Positions 9,389 to 20,161 are shown, counted from the first letter of the stretch. The stretch is 64,000 nucleotides of DNA from Chloroflexi bacterium OLB15 (GCA_001567085.1 LMZS01000157.1:1-64000); one strand, 5' to 3'. A program made the numbers and translations. The notes: generated by a model from the letters alone, not told the origin.

Positions 9389-10759
9389 ATGCTTCGCAAA
9401 CTCTTATGTGTGGTCGGCGCCGGTTTACTACTGGTTCCGGCAATGGCAATCTCCGCTCAAGCAGATTGCGCCGAACAGATCACTCTCCGCGTGGATGACT
9501 GGTCTAGCGGTGACCGTGTGGAATATATGAATCAGGTATTGGAGGCCTTCATGGCTGAAAATCCCTGCGTCACCGTTGTCACCGAGCCAAACATCTCTGA
9601 CGATGCCAACACCCGCCGCCTCACCCAGATTTTGACCGGCACCGCCCCAGACTTGATCGCCACCGGCGAATCGTGGATTCCGCTGTATCAGGAAGCCGGC
9701 GCGTTCCTTGATCTCACGCCCTTCATTCAAGGCGAAAACGGCTTCGATCCCGCTGAAATCTTTTACGAAGGCGTCTTCAATCAGGGCTTCTATCGCGGCG
9801 TTCCCTACGCCATCGCCAAAGACTACAGCACCAGCGCCTTCTACATTAACAACGCCCTGTTTGAAGCGGCAGGCATTCCCCTGCCCGAAGATGGTTGGAC
9901 GTGGGATGATGTGCTTGATATCGCGTTGGAACTGACTGTTGATGCCAACGGCAATAACGCCAACAGCCCTGACTTTGACCCCGAAAATATCGTGCAGTAT
10001 GGCATTGACATCATTCCTGACGGCTGGTGGCGCGGTTTCCAGAGCTACCTGTATTCCTGGGGCGCTCATACCATCAGCGATGACGGCACTACTACCGCCG
10101 GTTATCTGGACAGCGAAAACGCAGTCGCCGCATGGGAGTTCTACCGCGACCTTGTGAATGTATATCATGTCGCCCCCAGCGCCACCATTCTCGGTTCGAT
10201 TGAAGGGGGGCGCACGCAAATGTTCCAGGACGGCCAGCTTGCCATTGGCAACACCTTCCATGGCCCCTGGTGGCAGGATGTGTTCAACGAAACCCCGAAT
10301 CTCTCATGGAGCGTTGCGCCGCTTCCGGCTGGCCCCGATGGCATCCGTGAAAGTGCTGTCATGTGGATGGGCTGGGGCATCAATGCTAACACTGAACACC
10401 CTGATGAAGCCTGGGCGCTGCTGCGCTGGCTGACCACCGAACCCGGACAGCGCGTATTCGCCCTCAAGGCGCTCAGCGCCGATCGCGCCGTTAGCGAAGA
10501 AATGCAGCGCGTAGATGATCCCTACTGGGGCGTGTTCATCGCTGAAGCCGATCACCTCGGCCAGTTGGATGAGCAGTTAAATCCCTACTATGGCCCATGC
10601 GTATTCACGCCTGCTGGCGACCTGCTCACCCGCGTAATGAGCGATGGCGGTGAAGAAATTGACATCGCTGCTGAACTGACTGCCCTCTCTGCCGAAGCGG
10701 ATGCCTGCCTTGCTGAAGCCGCTGAAGCCGGTGTAGCCGCGGTTGCCGAAGGGTCGTAA
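9389..10759 (+). CDS. Extracellular solute-binding protein of a carbohydrate ABC importer (family 1)
   Basis: 456 aa secreted binding protein. The N-terminus has a short basic stretch and a hydrophobic core (LLCVVGAGLLLVPAMA) with a probable type I cleavage near AQA; no lipobox cysteine is evident. The body matches MalE-type binding proteins, with TAPDLIATGE and GVPYAIAKDYSTSAFYIN. The start at 9389 is preferred because AAGGAGA lies just upstream and it gives a clean signal peptide; an earlier in-frame ATG at 9263 does not. Two permease genes follow after a strong hairpin. Substrate unknown, probably an oligosaccharide handled by the neighbouring hydrolases. Confidence 0.9.
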   Translation: MLRKLLCVVGAGLLLVPAMAISAQADCAEQITLRVDDWSSGDRVEYMNQVLEAFMAENPCVTVVTEPNISDDANTRRLTQILTGTAPDLIATGESWIPLYQEAGAFLDLTPFIQGENGFDPAEIFYEGVFNQGFYRGVPYAIAKDYSTSAFYINNALFEAAGIPLPEDGWTWDDVLDIALELTVDANGNNANSPDFDPENIVQYGIDIIPDGWWRGFQSYLYSWGAHTISDDGTTTAGYLDSENAVAAWEFYRDLVNVYHVAPSATILGSIEGGRTQMFQDGQLAIGNTFHGPWWQDVFNETPNLSWSVAPLPAGPDGIRESAVMWMGWGINANTEHPDEAWALLRWLTTEPGQRVFALKALSADRAVSEEMQRVDDPYWGVFIAEADHLGQLDEQLNPYYGPCVFTPAGDLLTRVMSDGGEEIDIAAELTALSAEADACLAEAAEAGVAAVAEGS

Positions 10760-10798
10760 CGGAATACCCTGCGGCTCAAGATGTAACAGGTAATGCGT

Positions 10799-10823
10799 AG
10801 GGGCGCAGCGTGTCTGCGCCCCT
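10799..10823 (+). terminator. Intercistronic hairpin between binding protein and permease genes
   Basis: AGGGGCGCAG (10799-10808) pairs perfectly with CTGCGCCCCT (10814-10823) around a five-base loop. No T run follows, so it is more likely an mRNA-stabilising or partly terminating element. Such hairpins commonly make binding protein more abundant than permeases. The rest of the gap 10760-10954 holds no gene. Confidence 0.6.
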
Positions 10824-10954
10824 GCTGTATCCGGGGCGGTTTGTCCGGGAAACCCATGTAGATTAGACTTTCTCGCGGCCCATCCAGCGCAAAAATAACG
10901 CGATTAGCGCTGCGTTCTTCCCCCGAAACGTCCGCCCTGCATTCTGGAGGCACA

Positions 10955-11875
10955 ATGCTCGTCCGCCTGCAAAAACGCTTAAACCTATCATCGCCCATGG
11001 AAAGGCGAGAGGCGCTGACCTTCTACATCCTCATCAGCCCCTGGCTGATCGGGTTCCTGATCTTCTGGGCTTACCCGATGCTGCGTTCGCTGTATCTTTC
11101 CTTCACCACCTACAGCTTACAAGGCCCGCCTATCTGGGTCGGATTCCGCAATTATGAACGCATTTTCAGCGACGCCGATTTCTGGCAGTCGCTCAAAGTT
11201 ACACTCACCTACGCCTTCGGCAGCGTGCTTGGCGGCACCAGCATCGCGCTTTTACTGGCACTGATCCTCTCGCAAAAACTGCGCGGTATCACCATCTGGC
11301 GCACTATCTTCTTCATGCCTTCCATTCTCAGCAGCATCGCTGTCGCCATTTTATGGCTGTATGTGTTCCGCCCTGAAGGGGGACTGTTCAACCTTGCCTT
11401 AGGCGCAATCGGCATTGAAGGCCCCAACTGGCTGAACAGCGAACAATGGGCGCTGCCTGCCATGATCATCATGTCGTGGTGGACGATAGGCGGCCAGATC
11501 GTCATCTATCTGGCTGGCATCAAGGGTATTCCCGATATTCTTTACGAAGCCGCCGATCTGGATGGAGCCAGCCCCTTCCAGCGTTTCCGCTTCATCACCC
11601 TGCCCATGCTCAGCCCGACGATCTTCTTCAACGTCGTGCTGGCGATCATCGGCGCGTTACAGGTGTTCGATGTCGGCTGGGTGCTAACGCGCGGCGGCCC
11701 CAATGATTCCACCCTCTTCTACCTGATCAATCTCTATGAACGCGCCTTCCAGCTTGTGCAGTTCGGCTATGCATCGGCGCTGGCATGGATACTTTTCATC
11801 ATCATCATGGCGATCACCTTGCTGGTCATTCGCTCGTCTACTCTTTGGGTCTTCTATGAAACGGAGCAGCGCTGA
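10955..11875 (+). CDS. Sugar ABC transporter permease, MalF/UgpA type
   Basis: 306 aa integral membrane protein with about six membrane segments. The EAA loop reads YEAADLDGASPFQRF, the cytoplasmic site that contacts the ATPase. A GGAGG site precedes the ATG. Its stop overlaps the start of the next permease gene (TGATG), so the two are translationally coupled. It forms the membrane channel with the MalG-like protein downstream. No ATPase is encoded nearby; a shared MsmX/UgpC-type ATPase elsewhere is expected. Confidence 0.9.
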   Translation: MLVRLQKRLNLSSPMERREALTFYILISPWLIGFLIFWAYPMLRSLYLSFTTYSLQGPPIWVGFRNYERIFSDADFWQSLKVTLTYAFGSVLGGTSIALLLALILSQKLRGITIWRTIFFMPSILSSIAVAILWLYVFRPEGGLFNLALGAIGIEGPNWLNSEQWALPAMIIMSWWTIGGQIVIYLAGIKGIPDILYEAADLDGASPFQRFRFITLPMLSPTIFFNVVLAIIGALQVFDVGWVLTRGGPNDSTLFYLINLYERAFQLVQFGYASALAWILFIIIMAITLLVIRSSTLWVFYETEQR

Positions 11876-13815
11876 TGGCCACCACCGCACAAAAGCGTCC
11901 GCCATCTCGCTGGCAGGAAATACGCAGTTCTACCCGTTACCAGAAAACAGTTCGCAGCATCATCAGCTACACTATCTTGTGCATCGGCGCGGCCTTTGTG
12001 CTTTTTCCAATGCTGTGGATGATTTCATCCAGCATGAAGCCATCGTGGCAAATCTTCACCAGCCCGCCCATCTGGATTCCACAGGAGTGGGAATCGGTCA
12101 CGGCTGGCAATACCAACCGTCAAATTCTGCTCTACCGGGTGCAGCGCGACGGTGAAACTGAGAACGTGATTCAGATCGGCTCGCGCCGCTATACCACCGC
12201 CATTGATGCTGCCCGGCTAACCGATCTCCAATCAGTCCCTTCAGATCAACTGGGAACCGCCACCTCCACCGTCATTGACGGCATCACTTTCAATGTGCGC
12301 TCGTGGACGACAGACGGGCAGACGCAGGACGTAGTGGCGCTGGCACGCGGCGAAGGCGACAATCTTCTGGTCGCGCCGGTGTCTGTGCTGCAAACCGCTG
12401 CCCTGCGTATGCCGCTTGATGAGGTCAACAGCGGTGGCCGTGTCACCCTTGAGATTGACGGCGCCGAGTTTAGAGGCCGCGAAATCGAAACTGAAGATGG
12501 CACGCTCAGCGTCATTCCCATCGGCCCGGAAACCGATCTGGTCGTCGTTGGCCCACCAGAAAGCGTAGCTAACGCCCGTCTGGTTCCAGCAGAACTGGTG
12601 TCCTCTGCCGGTACCGCAGTCATCGGCGAAACCGAACTCCCCCTCTCAATCGTTGAAGGCAGCGACGAAGAATATATCGTGTTGGCAACCGACTCGTGGC
12701 AGCCGATCATCAATGAAGATGAACTGGATGCTTACGCCTTTGTCGCAGATCGGGCAGCTTTAGGCGAGCGCAGCCAACGTGACGTAAATGGCGTCAGCGT
12801 ACAGGTGACGCAGTACACACCTGAAGGCGGCACCCCACAAACTGTTGTTATTCTGGTCAGCGGCACGCAGAACAGCCTGGTCATTCCTGTGGACGATGCT
12901 GCCACTTTGCGGCTGGCGCAGTATGCCGATATGACCACCACTCGCGGCGATACTATGGATCGCATCCCTTACCGCGTGCAGGATGGCTATAGTGAAGGTG
13001 ATGTTACATCTTCAGTGGCGCTGATTGGCGACCCGCGTAATATGGCGCTGATTGTGCCCGCCGATGCCGTGAACGATGCTTTCGATGTTGCGCCAGCCAA
13101 TCTTGAACGGGCGCTGCATACTGAGTTCACCTTTGACTCCTACCGTGAAGCCCTGACCACCAAAGTCGGCGGCACTTACTTCCCGACCTTCTTCCGCAAC
13201 TCGTTTGTTCTGGTCATCCTGAACACCATCGGCCACGTGATCTCCTGTATCGTCGTCGCCTACGCCTTCGCCCGTCTGCGCGCGCCCGGCAAGAATTTTC
13301 TGTTTCTGGTGCTGCTCGGCACGATGATGCTGCCCTTCCCGGTCACGCTGGTGCCGATGTACGAAATCTTCCGCGATTTGAACATGGTGAACACGCTCTG
13401 GCCGTTGTTCATCCGCTCATTCTTTGGCAACGCCTTCCTGATCTTCATGATGCGCCAGTTCTTCTCCTCAATTCCCAAAGAGCTGGAAGAAGCAGCACGC
13501 ATTGACGGCGCCAGCACTTTGCGTATCATCTGGAATGTGTTTGTGCCGCTGAGCAAGCCAGCCATCGCCACCGTGATCATCTTCACCTTCTGGTGGACGT
13601 GGAACAGCTTCCTTGAACCGCTGATTTACCTGAGCAGCCCGGATATGTTCCCGGTGTCGCTCGGTTTGAATTTCTTTCAGGATCAATACGGCACCAGTAT
13701 CTATTTTGACCGCCTGATCGCGGCTTCTGTATTAAGTATGCTGCCGATGCTGATCCTGTTCTTCTTCGCTCAGCGTTACTTTATTGATGGTATTCAGATG
13801 ACAGGGATGAAATAA
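11875..13815 (+). CDS. Sugar ABC transporter permease, MalG type, with a large repeat-bearing insertion
   Basis: 646 aa, more than twice the usual 270-290 aa. Residues about 36-57 form the first membrane segment, followed by the usual FTSPPIWIPQEW. Normal MalG sequence resumes at FTFDSYREAL and the next membrane segment, and includes the EAA loop LEEAARIDGASTLRI. Between them lie about 350 residues rich in beta-strand and Val/Asp/Thr, predicted to be extracytoplasmic. This stretch reads as about six degenerate units of 55-60 residues. Frame and codon use are continuous, so it is not an assembly join of two genes. The insertion may form a substrate-capturing or binding-protein-docking domain, but that is inference. 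Confidence 0.88.
   Translation: MATTAQKRPPSRWQEIRSSTRYQKTVRSIISYTILCIGAAFVLFPMLWMISSSMKPSWQIFTSPPIWIPQEWESVTAGNTNRQILLYRVQRDGETENVIQIGSRRYTTAIDAARLTDLQSVPSDQLGTATSTVIDGITFNVRSWTTDGQTQDVVALARGEGDNLLVAPVSVLQTAALRMPLDEVNSGGRVTLEIDGAEFRGREIETEDGTLSVIPIGPETDLVVVGPPESVANARLVPAELVSSAGTAVIGETELPLSIVEGSDEEYIVLATDSWQPIINEDELDAYAFVADRAALGERSQRDVNGVSVQVTQYTPEGGTPQTVVILVSGTQNSLVIPVDDAATLRLAQYADMTTTRGDTMDRIPYRVQDGYSEGDVTSSVALIGDPRNMALIVPADAVNDAFDVAPANLERALHTEFTFDSYREALTTKVGGTYFPTFFRNSFVLVILNTIGHVISCIVVAYAFARLRAPGKNFLFLVLLGTMMLPFPVTLVPMYEIFRDLNMVNTLWPLFIRSFFGNAFLIFMMRQFFSSIPKELEEAARIDGASTLRIIWNVFVPLSKPAIATVIIFTFWWTWNSFLEPLIYLSSPDMFPVSLGLNFFQDQYGTSIYFDRLIAASVLSMLPMLILFFFAQRYFIDGIQMTGMK
12118..13130 (+). repeat. 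Six degenerate protein-level repeats in the MalG insertion
   Basis: The insertion splits into units beginning about 12118, 12282, 12466, 12633, 12796 and 12964. Each unit has a strand, then an acidic turn often like DG or EG, then a hydrophobic strand, a Gly-containing turn, a second hydrophobic strand, often a P and a segment rich in A. Aligned core examples are VVALARGEGDNLLVAPVS, VIPIGPETDLVVVGPPES, VVILVSGTQNSLVIPVDD and VALIGDPRNMALIVPADA. Identity between units is low, so this is an old duplication. Boundaries were set by eye. Confidence 0.6.
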
Positions 13816-13816
13816 C

Positions 13817-14893
13817 ATGGTGCTTGGCATGAGTACGCTTGCAGGTCTGGCGCTGCTGCGCCCCGGCGTGAAACGTCGCCGTCTTTCCAGCTATGATCGA
13901 GCGGGTGGCAACAGCGATTGGTGGGAATTTGCCCCCGGCGAAACCAGAGCTATTGCTGAAATTGAGGGCGCGGGCAGCATCAAGCATATCTGGTGCACCA
14001 TGTTTAGCGACTCTAAATATGAGTATCGCAAGGTGGTGCTGCGCATGTTTTGGGACGGGGAAACTGAGCCGAGCGTCGAAGTGCCGATTGGCGACTTTTT
14101 CGGCATGGGGCATGGCATCTCCAAAAACTTCGTTTCGCTGCCGCTGCAAATGAGTCCTCAGGATGGCCGCGCCTTCAACTGCTGGTTCCCGATGCCCTTT
14201 GGCGAAAGTGCACGCATCGAAATTACCAACGAGTGCGAGAAGCAGTTGAATTTTTACTTCTACGTTGATTATGAAGCATATCCGGATGGCACCGATATGA
14301 GCGCTTACGGGCGTTTTCATGCCCAGTGGCGGCGGGTGAACCCGACCAATGGCTGGGCTGATCCCGCTGTGCGCTGGGCAGACGGCAACCGTGATCTGAT
14401 GCGCGAAGCCTGGAAAACCCCTAATCTGACTGGTGAAAACAATTACGTGATTCTTGAAGCCGAAGGCGCGGGGCATTACGTCGGCTGCCACGTAGATATT
14501 GACGTGTTCACCCGCCAGGCCAACGACTGGTATGGCGAAGGCGATGATATGATCTTCATTGATGGTGACCCGCTGCCTACGCTTAACGGCACTGGCACCG
14601 AAGATTATTTCAATACCGCCTTCTGCCCAAAAACCGAGTATTCCGCGCCCTATCACGGCGTGATCTTGTATCAGGGCACCGAAGATTGGCCCTGGCGCGG
14701 CAAAAACAGCGTATACCGCTACCATATCGAAGACCCAATCTTCTTTGAAAAATCAATCAAGGTGACGATTGAACACGGGCATGCCAATAAGTTGACGCTG
14801 GATTATGCGTCTACCGCTTACTGGTATCAGACCGAGCCGCACAAGCTGTACCTACCGCTGCCGGCGCTTGAATTTCGCATGCCGAGGTTGTAG
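13817..14893 (+). CDS. GH172 family (DUF2961) glycoside hydrolase
   Basis: 358 aa. The opening RRLSSYDRAGGNSDWW, then GSIKHIW, and later GTGTEDYFNTAF are characteristic of the DUF2961 family, now GH172. Characterised members act on alpha-fructofuranosides or D-arabinofuranosides. No signal peptide is convincing, although the first residues are mildly hydrophobic. The ATG lies one base after the stop of the MalG-like gene, so it is part of the same transcription unit and probably acts on what that importer brings in. Substrate specificity is not readable from sequence. Confidence 0.85.
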   Translation: MVLGMSTLAGLALLRPGVKRRRLSSYDRAGGNSDWWEFAPGETRAIAEIEGAGSIKHIWCTMFSDSKYEYRKVVLRMFWDGETEPSVEVPIGDFFGMGHGISKNFVSLPLQMSPQDGRAFNCWFPMPFGESARIEITNECEKQLNFYFYVDYEAYPDGTDMSAYGRFHAQWRRVNPTNGWADPAVRWADGNRDLMREAWKTPNLTGENNYVILEAEGAGHYVGCHVDIDVFTRQANDWYGEGDDMIFIDGDPLPTLNGTGTEDYFNTAFCPKTEYSAPYHGVILYQGTEDWPWRGKNSVYRYHIEDPIFFEKSIKVTIEHGHANKLTLDYASTAYWYQTEPHKLYLPLPALEFRMPRL

Positions 14894-15097
14894 AGATAGA
14901 TTGTCAGACCGAAATGGCGCGCCGGTGTCCACCCTTCGGGTAGATACATTGGCCTGCCCTACAGAGCAATTTCTGAACATAACACTCTCTCCCGACGAAG
15001 ATGCAGGGGTATGGCATTCCTTGCCCCTGCGAAAGATCGCGAAGTAGTGAGCTAAAACATCATCACCCATCCAACCATTTTCCGGATATCACATAAC
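14894..15097 (+). other. Intergenic stretch with one hairpin
   Basis: No gene is supported here. GCAGGGG (15003-15009) pairs with CCCCTGC (15024-15030) around a 14-base loop and has no T run. It may stabilise the upstream mRNA. No convincing promoter for the GH2 gene was found. Confidence 0.4.
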
Positions 15098-17757
15098 ATG
15101 CTTGAAAACACGCTTGCTGAAACCATCTCGCTGAACGGCATCTGGCAGATTGAACTGGCCGGGCAGCGCGGGAATATTGAAGTGCCCTCGGCATGGGATG
15201 TTCATGCTATGCCGATATTGAAGGCCCTGCCTTTTACCGCCGCGATGTTGATATTCCGGCATCATGGGCGGGCGCAAAAATCGTGCTGCAATTTGGCGCG
15301 GTCAGCTATTACGTAGACGTTTACGTGAACGGCATGCTGGCGGGTTCACACGAAGGGTTGTGGACAGCCTTTGACATAGACATCACACGCTACCTTCTGG
15401 CAGGCCAGTCCAACACCATTGATCTGCACATCACCAAACCCGCGGATGATGGTGACCGCTTCCCGTATCGTAACGTGCTGGTTGGCTTTATTCCCTATGT
15501 ATCTACCACCTTCGGCGGCGTGTGGCAGGATGTGCAGTTGATCGCCCATCGCGCCCCCATCTTCAGCGATGTGCATCTAAGCGCTGATCCAGAAACGGGC
15601 AGCGTGAGCGTCAGCGCGCAAACCACCGCTTATGACGGTCAAACCAATGTATCTGGCCTGTCATGGTCGGCTGAAATCATCGCGCCGGATGGGCAAATCG
15701 CCGCGAGGCTGGATGCGCCGTTCGCGTATGGCAGGCTGGCTGCGTCCCTCACCGTTGAAAATCCGCAGGCATGGTCGCCATCTACGCCTGATCTTTATCA
15801 AATACGACTGGCGATCTTGAAAGAAGGCCTGCCGATCAGCGAAACGGCGCGATCTTTTGGCTTCCGCAAACTTGAAACACGCGGAGAGCGGCTGCTTTTG
15901 AACGGCAAACCGATCTTTCTACGCGGCGTCTTAAGCTGGGGTTGGGAACCGCGCACGCTGGCGCCAAACTTTAGCGAAGACGAAATCCGCGCAGAATTCC
16001 GGCGGGTGCGCGGGTTAGGCTTCAACTTTTTTAAGCTGTGCCTGTACGTGCCTGCCCCACGCCTGTTCGAGATTGCCGACGAAGAGGGGATGCTGCTGTG
16101 GCTGGAGCTGCCGATGTGGCTGCCCCGTTTGAGCGATCATCTGCGCGAACAATCGCAAAAGGAATATGCCGGTATTTTGGCGCAGGTGCATCATCATCCA
16201 TCGGTGGTGATCTACAGCCTTGGCTGCGAATTAAGCGCGGATATGGCCGATGCTGAACTGCTGGAGGCGCTGGACAATATTACTCGCCGCGCTACCAGCG
16301 GGGTGATCGTGTGCGACAACAGCGGCAGCGGCGAGGCCTACGGCGGACTGACCAGCGATACCGCCGATTTCAACGACTATCATTTCTACTGCGACCTGCA
16401 TTATTTCACCCCCTTATGTGAACATTTCCGGCGCGATTGGCGATCCCCGCGCCCCTGGATTTTCGGCGAGTTTTGCGACAGCGACGACTACCGCGATCCG
16501 GCGGAACTGGTCGAAAACGGCGCGCGCATGTGGTGGCGCGATCTGCTAGGCAAAGATGGCGGGATACACCGCTGGGCATACCGCGATCAAGAACTGCTGG
16601 TAGGCGGCCTTAACCTACCCTTTAGCGACGCGCAAATGCAGGCGATCTCGCGCAAACAGTCGTTCATCTACCGCAAGCGGATTCTGGAAACAGTGCGTGC
16701 GCGGCGCGATATTCGCGGCTATGTGCTGACCGGCCTGCGCGATACGCCGATGTTTGTGGGCGGCGTGTTTGACGATTTAGGGCGCAGCAAATATCCGGCA
16801 GATAGTTTCAGGCAGTTCAATAGTGACGCGGTGCTGCTGCTGGAGCAGGGACGCGGGCGCATGTGGCAGCACGGCGGAGACCGCCCCGCGCCTAAAGATA
16901 AGTTCAATCACCCATCCGGCAGCAAAGTCACCTTCCGTCTCGTGCTGGCGACTGGCGAAGCGGCGGTGAATGCAAGCCAGCTAAAATGGACATTCAGCCA
17001 CAAAATAAGCGGCAAAGTGATTGCCGAAGGCATCATGCCGGTCGCCAAAACCCTGAATGCCGAACGGCTGCACGAACTGGTCGCAATTGAAATCGCCATG
17101 CCTCAGGTAGCACGCCCGGAAATTTGCGAGCTAACTGTTGAACTGAACGCGAGCGATGGCATTCGGCGTAATTCGTGGACTCACTGGGTATATCCGGCGG
17201 CCAGCCTTGAAAATGCCATCATCTACGATCCAGCAGGGCAGTTGAGCGATATTCCGGCGGCGCGTATTCACGATATTGCTGAAGCAGATGGCTCAAAAGC
17301 GCTGATCACGCCGCTGCTAACCGGTGAAATCGAAGCCTTCATCCGCAGCGGCGGCAAAGCGATCCTGCTGCATACAGGCGAAGGATCGCTGCCTGCGCTC
17401 CCGCTTCCATTCTGGCGGGAGTCAATCAAACTGCTGCATTCCCATGCTGTGCTGGCCGATTTCCCACATGAAGGCTATGCCGACTTGCAGTTTTACAATC
17501 TGGCGACAGACTATGCGCTGGATACTGCCGCGCTGCGCGAGCGCTTTGGCGCAGAAGCAGTGACGCTGATCATGACGCGGCTGGATGCGCGGCTGTTCCA
17601 GCAGAGCGAATATCTGGTCGAGATCAGCATTGGCGCTGGCAAACTGTACGCATCTACGCTGCGTTTCAGCGGCGGCACAGGCGATCAGGTGCAGAGTTTC
17701 AGCGCGAATATTGCAGGTCAATGGCTGCTGGGGGAAATAGTAAGCTGCGCATTTTAG
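15098..17757 (+). CDS. GH2 family glycoside hydrolase (one apparent frameshift)
   Basis: Retaining beta-glycosidase of the GH2 (beta-galactosidase/glucuronidase/mannosidase) fold. The N-terminal jelly roll starts with SLNGIWQIEL and continues in another frame with DIEGPAFYRRDV. The catalytic barrel holds YSLGCELS, whose Glu is the expected acid/base, and PWIFGEFCDS, whose Glu is the expected nucleophile. In most GH2 enzymes the residue before the acid/base is Asn; here it is Cys. The frame break lies near 15203-15210, and adding one base restores about 886 aa. The start at 15098 lacks a strong ribosome site. Substrate unknown. Confidence 0.82.
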
Positions 17758-17820
17758 CCCGTGCGCGAACCACCTGCCTTGACGACGCGGTTGGGATAGC
17801 ATAACAAGCCTGTATATATC

Positions 17821-17848
17821 GCAGGGAAAAAGCATGCCTTTTCCCTGC
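17821..17848 (+). terminator. Hairpin between GH2 and GH65 genes
   Basis: GCAGGGAAAA (17821-17830) pairs perfectly with TTTTCCCTGC (17839-17848) around an eight-base loop, followed by a moderately T-rich stretch (CAATTTTCTTT). It could terminate the GH2 transcript or be a leader hairpin of the GH65 gene. A possible -35 TTGACG lies at 17779-17784, but no good -10 was found. Confidence 0.5.
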
Positions 17849-17889
17849 CAATTTTCTTTAAGCAGAGCCTCGCAAAATCGCTTAGAGGT

Positions 17890-20102
17890 ATGAACAGAAT
17901 GAGCGATAACTGGTCGCTGATTGAAGCTGAATTCGAGATTAAAAAAGCCAAAGCCAATGAAGGCCTGTTCACGCTGGGCAGCGGCACAATGCACGTGCGC
18001 GGATCGCTGGAAGAACATCTGGCAGACGCGCCGCAAAACCTGAGCTATATGCGCCGCCCAGCCAACGTGACCTCAGAAACTTTTCCATATATGCCTGTGA
18101 AATGGGGGGTGTTTGCCCCTGGTATTTATGGCTTGCACCCGCTGATGGGCAAGGAACTGGCGAATTTACCTTCATTTTTGAGTCTGGTTCCGGCTATCAA
18201 TGGCGAAAAACTGGATATGCAGCGGAGTCGAACTGACAGCTACAGGCGGGTGCTGCATTTCAAAACGGCAACGCTGACCCGTTCGCTAAACTGGCAAACG
18301 AAAGCTGGCGCGCAGGTGCAAACGCGCTACGAGTGCTTCGTGAGCGCGGCGCGGCCTCATTTGTGCGTGCAGCGGCTGACGCTGATGAGCGATCAGGATA
18401 TTGACTGCGCCATCAGCGCGGGCATTGACAGCGACGTACGCACCAGCGGTTACGACCACTTCACACAGGTGAAGTTCAGCCGTGAAGCCGATAGCCAGAT
18501 CGACTGCGTGGCGACGCTGGACACAGGTGCTACCGTCAACCAACGATCATGCCTGCTGATTGAGGGGGCAGTCTACGACTATGAAGCTTCAGAGCGACGC
18601 GCCGATTTGACAACGACAATTCATCTGCCTGCCGGAAAGCCAGTGATCATCGAAAAACGAACAGCGATGACCACCAGCGCGGATCAGGAAGCCCTGTCGC
18701 CCGAAATGCTGCTTTCGCTGGCTGTGGACTACGCGGCGCTGCATCAGGAACATGCCGATGTGTGGCGTGAGCGCTGGGATAAGGCCGATGTGCTGGTGGA
18801 AGGTGACGACGACTCACAGTTGGCGCTAAGGCTGGCGCTGTACCACCTGATGCGCGCGCACCCGAATGACAGCCGCTATGCGATTGACCCGAAAGCATAT
18901 GCCGGAGATGCCTATCGCGGACTATATTTCTGGGATACAGAAATGTATTTGCTGCCGTTCTTCCTGTATACCGATCCGCAGAAAGGGCGGATGTTGACCG
19001 ATTTTCGGATCAATACGCTGAAAGGGGCGGAGATCAATGCCGCTGAATATGGTTATGCAGGCGCGCGCTACCCGTGGGAAGGCGACATTGACGGCATTGA
19101 CCAATGCCCAAACTGGCAGTATCGCGATCATGAAGTGCATGTAACAGCGGACGTAGTGTACGGGATGATGCACTACGCACGAGCGGCCAACGACGCCGGC
19201 TACCTGCAAAACAAGGGGCGCGAAGTGCTGTTAAAGACTGCCGAATACTGGCTGGAGCGAATTGACTGGCGCGAAGGCGTGGATGCGCCCGGCCTGCTAG
19301 GGGTGATGGGACCAGACGAATACACGCCTATCAGCAACAACAACGCCTATACTAACCGTCTGGTTTCGCTGGCGCTGGAAGCGGCTTCCGCGCTGACCGA
19401 TGACCCGATCTTCGGCGGAAAATGCGCGGGTATTGCCCAATCCCTGCCGATCATCAGGCGCGCAGATGGCTGGTGCTGCAATGCGAGGAATTTGAGGCGC
19501 TGGCGGATATGGATATCGGCGGGCTGTGGAAAGACTGGGACAAAACGTTCGCCGCGCAGGTTTCGCAGGAACGCCTGTACCGCAGCAAGTGCTTGAAACA
19601 GGCCGATGTGCTGCTGCTGATGGCGCTGTTCCCGCACGAATTCACAGATACTGAAGTGGCGCTGGCCTGGGACTATTATTTGCCTTACACCACGCACGAT
19701 TCCTCGCTTTCGCCGGGCGTTCATGCCCTGATCGCCTTACGTTTGGGGCTTACTGATGAAGCATGGTCGTTCTGGAAGCGGAGCTATGGCATTGACCTGT
19801 ACGGCGGGGCGGAAGAAGGCCTGCACATCGCCGCCAACGGCATGATCTGGCAGATTGCGGTTTTCGGCTTTGGCGGGATGCAAACCGCCATGAATGCTGA
19901 AACGCTAACACTCTCGCCTTCCCTGCCCGACCATTGGAAACGGTTAGCCTTCCCGGTGATCTGGAAAGGCCAACGGGCGCTGGTCGAAATCACGGCGGCT
20001 GATGTGAAGATCAACAATCGCAGCGGCAAGGCGCTGCCTGTGAATGTGCATAGTCAGGCGGCGATCATCCCGCCGGAAAGCAGCATGACGTTTGGGGTAT
20101 AG
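17890..20102 (+). CDS. GH65 family disaccharide phosphorylase or hydrolase (one apparent frameshift)
   Basis: GH65 members are mainly phosphorylases of alpha-glucosides (maltose, trehalose, kojibiose, nigerose) giving beta-glucose 1-phosphate. The N-terminal beta-sandwich includes NEGLFTLGSGTMHVRGS. The (alpha/alpha)6 barrel has FWDTEMYLLPFF and GPDEYTPISNNNAYTN, whose Glu is the catalytic acid. THDSSLSPG follows in the downstream part. The frame breaks at 19469-19471; one added base (GGC CTG) joins ADG to LVLQCEE and gives about 737 aa, normal for the family. A second ATG at 17899 is an alternative start. Substrate not assignable. Confidence 0.85.
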
Positions 20103-20161
20103 CTTCATCAGGTGAATACTGGCAGCTTTAGCCCATCTATCAGGGTAATTTATTGGAGATT

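Noticed and set aside
9428-10261. Long antisense reading frame inside the binding protein gene
   Set aside because: Opposite-strand frames of this kind follow from the codon use of the real gene, and this one lacks its own start signals.
17808-17822. TGTATATATC as a further operator upstream of GH65
   Set aside because: Only one half matches the 12-base palindrome and the other half is poor.
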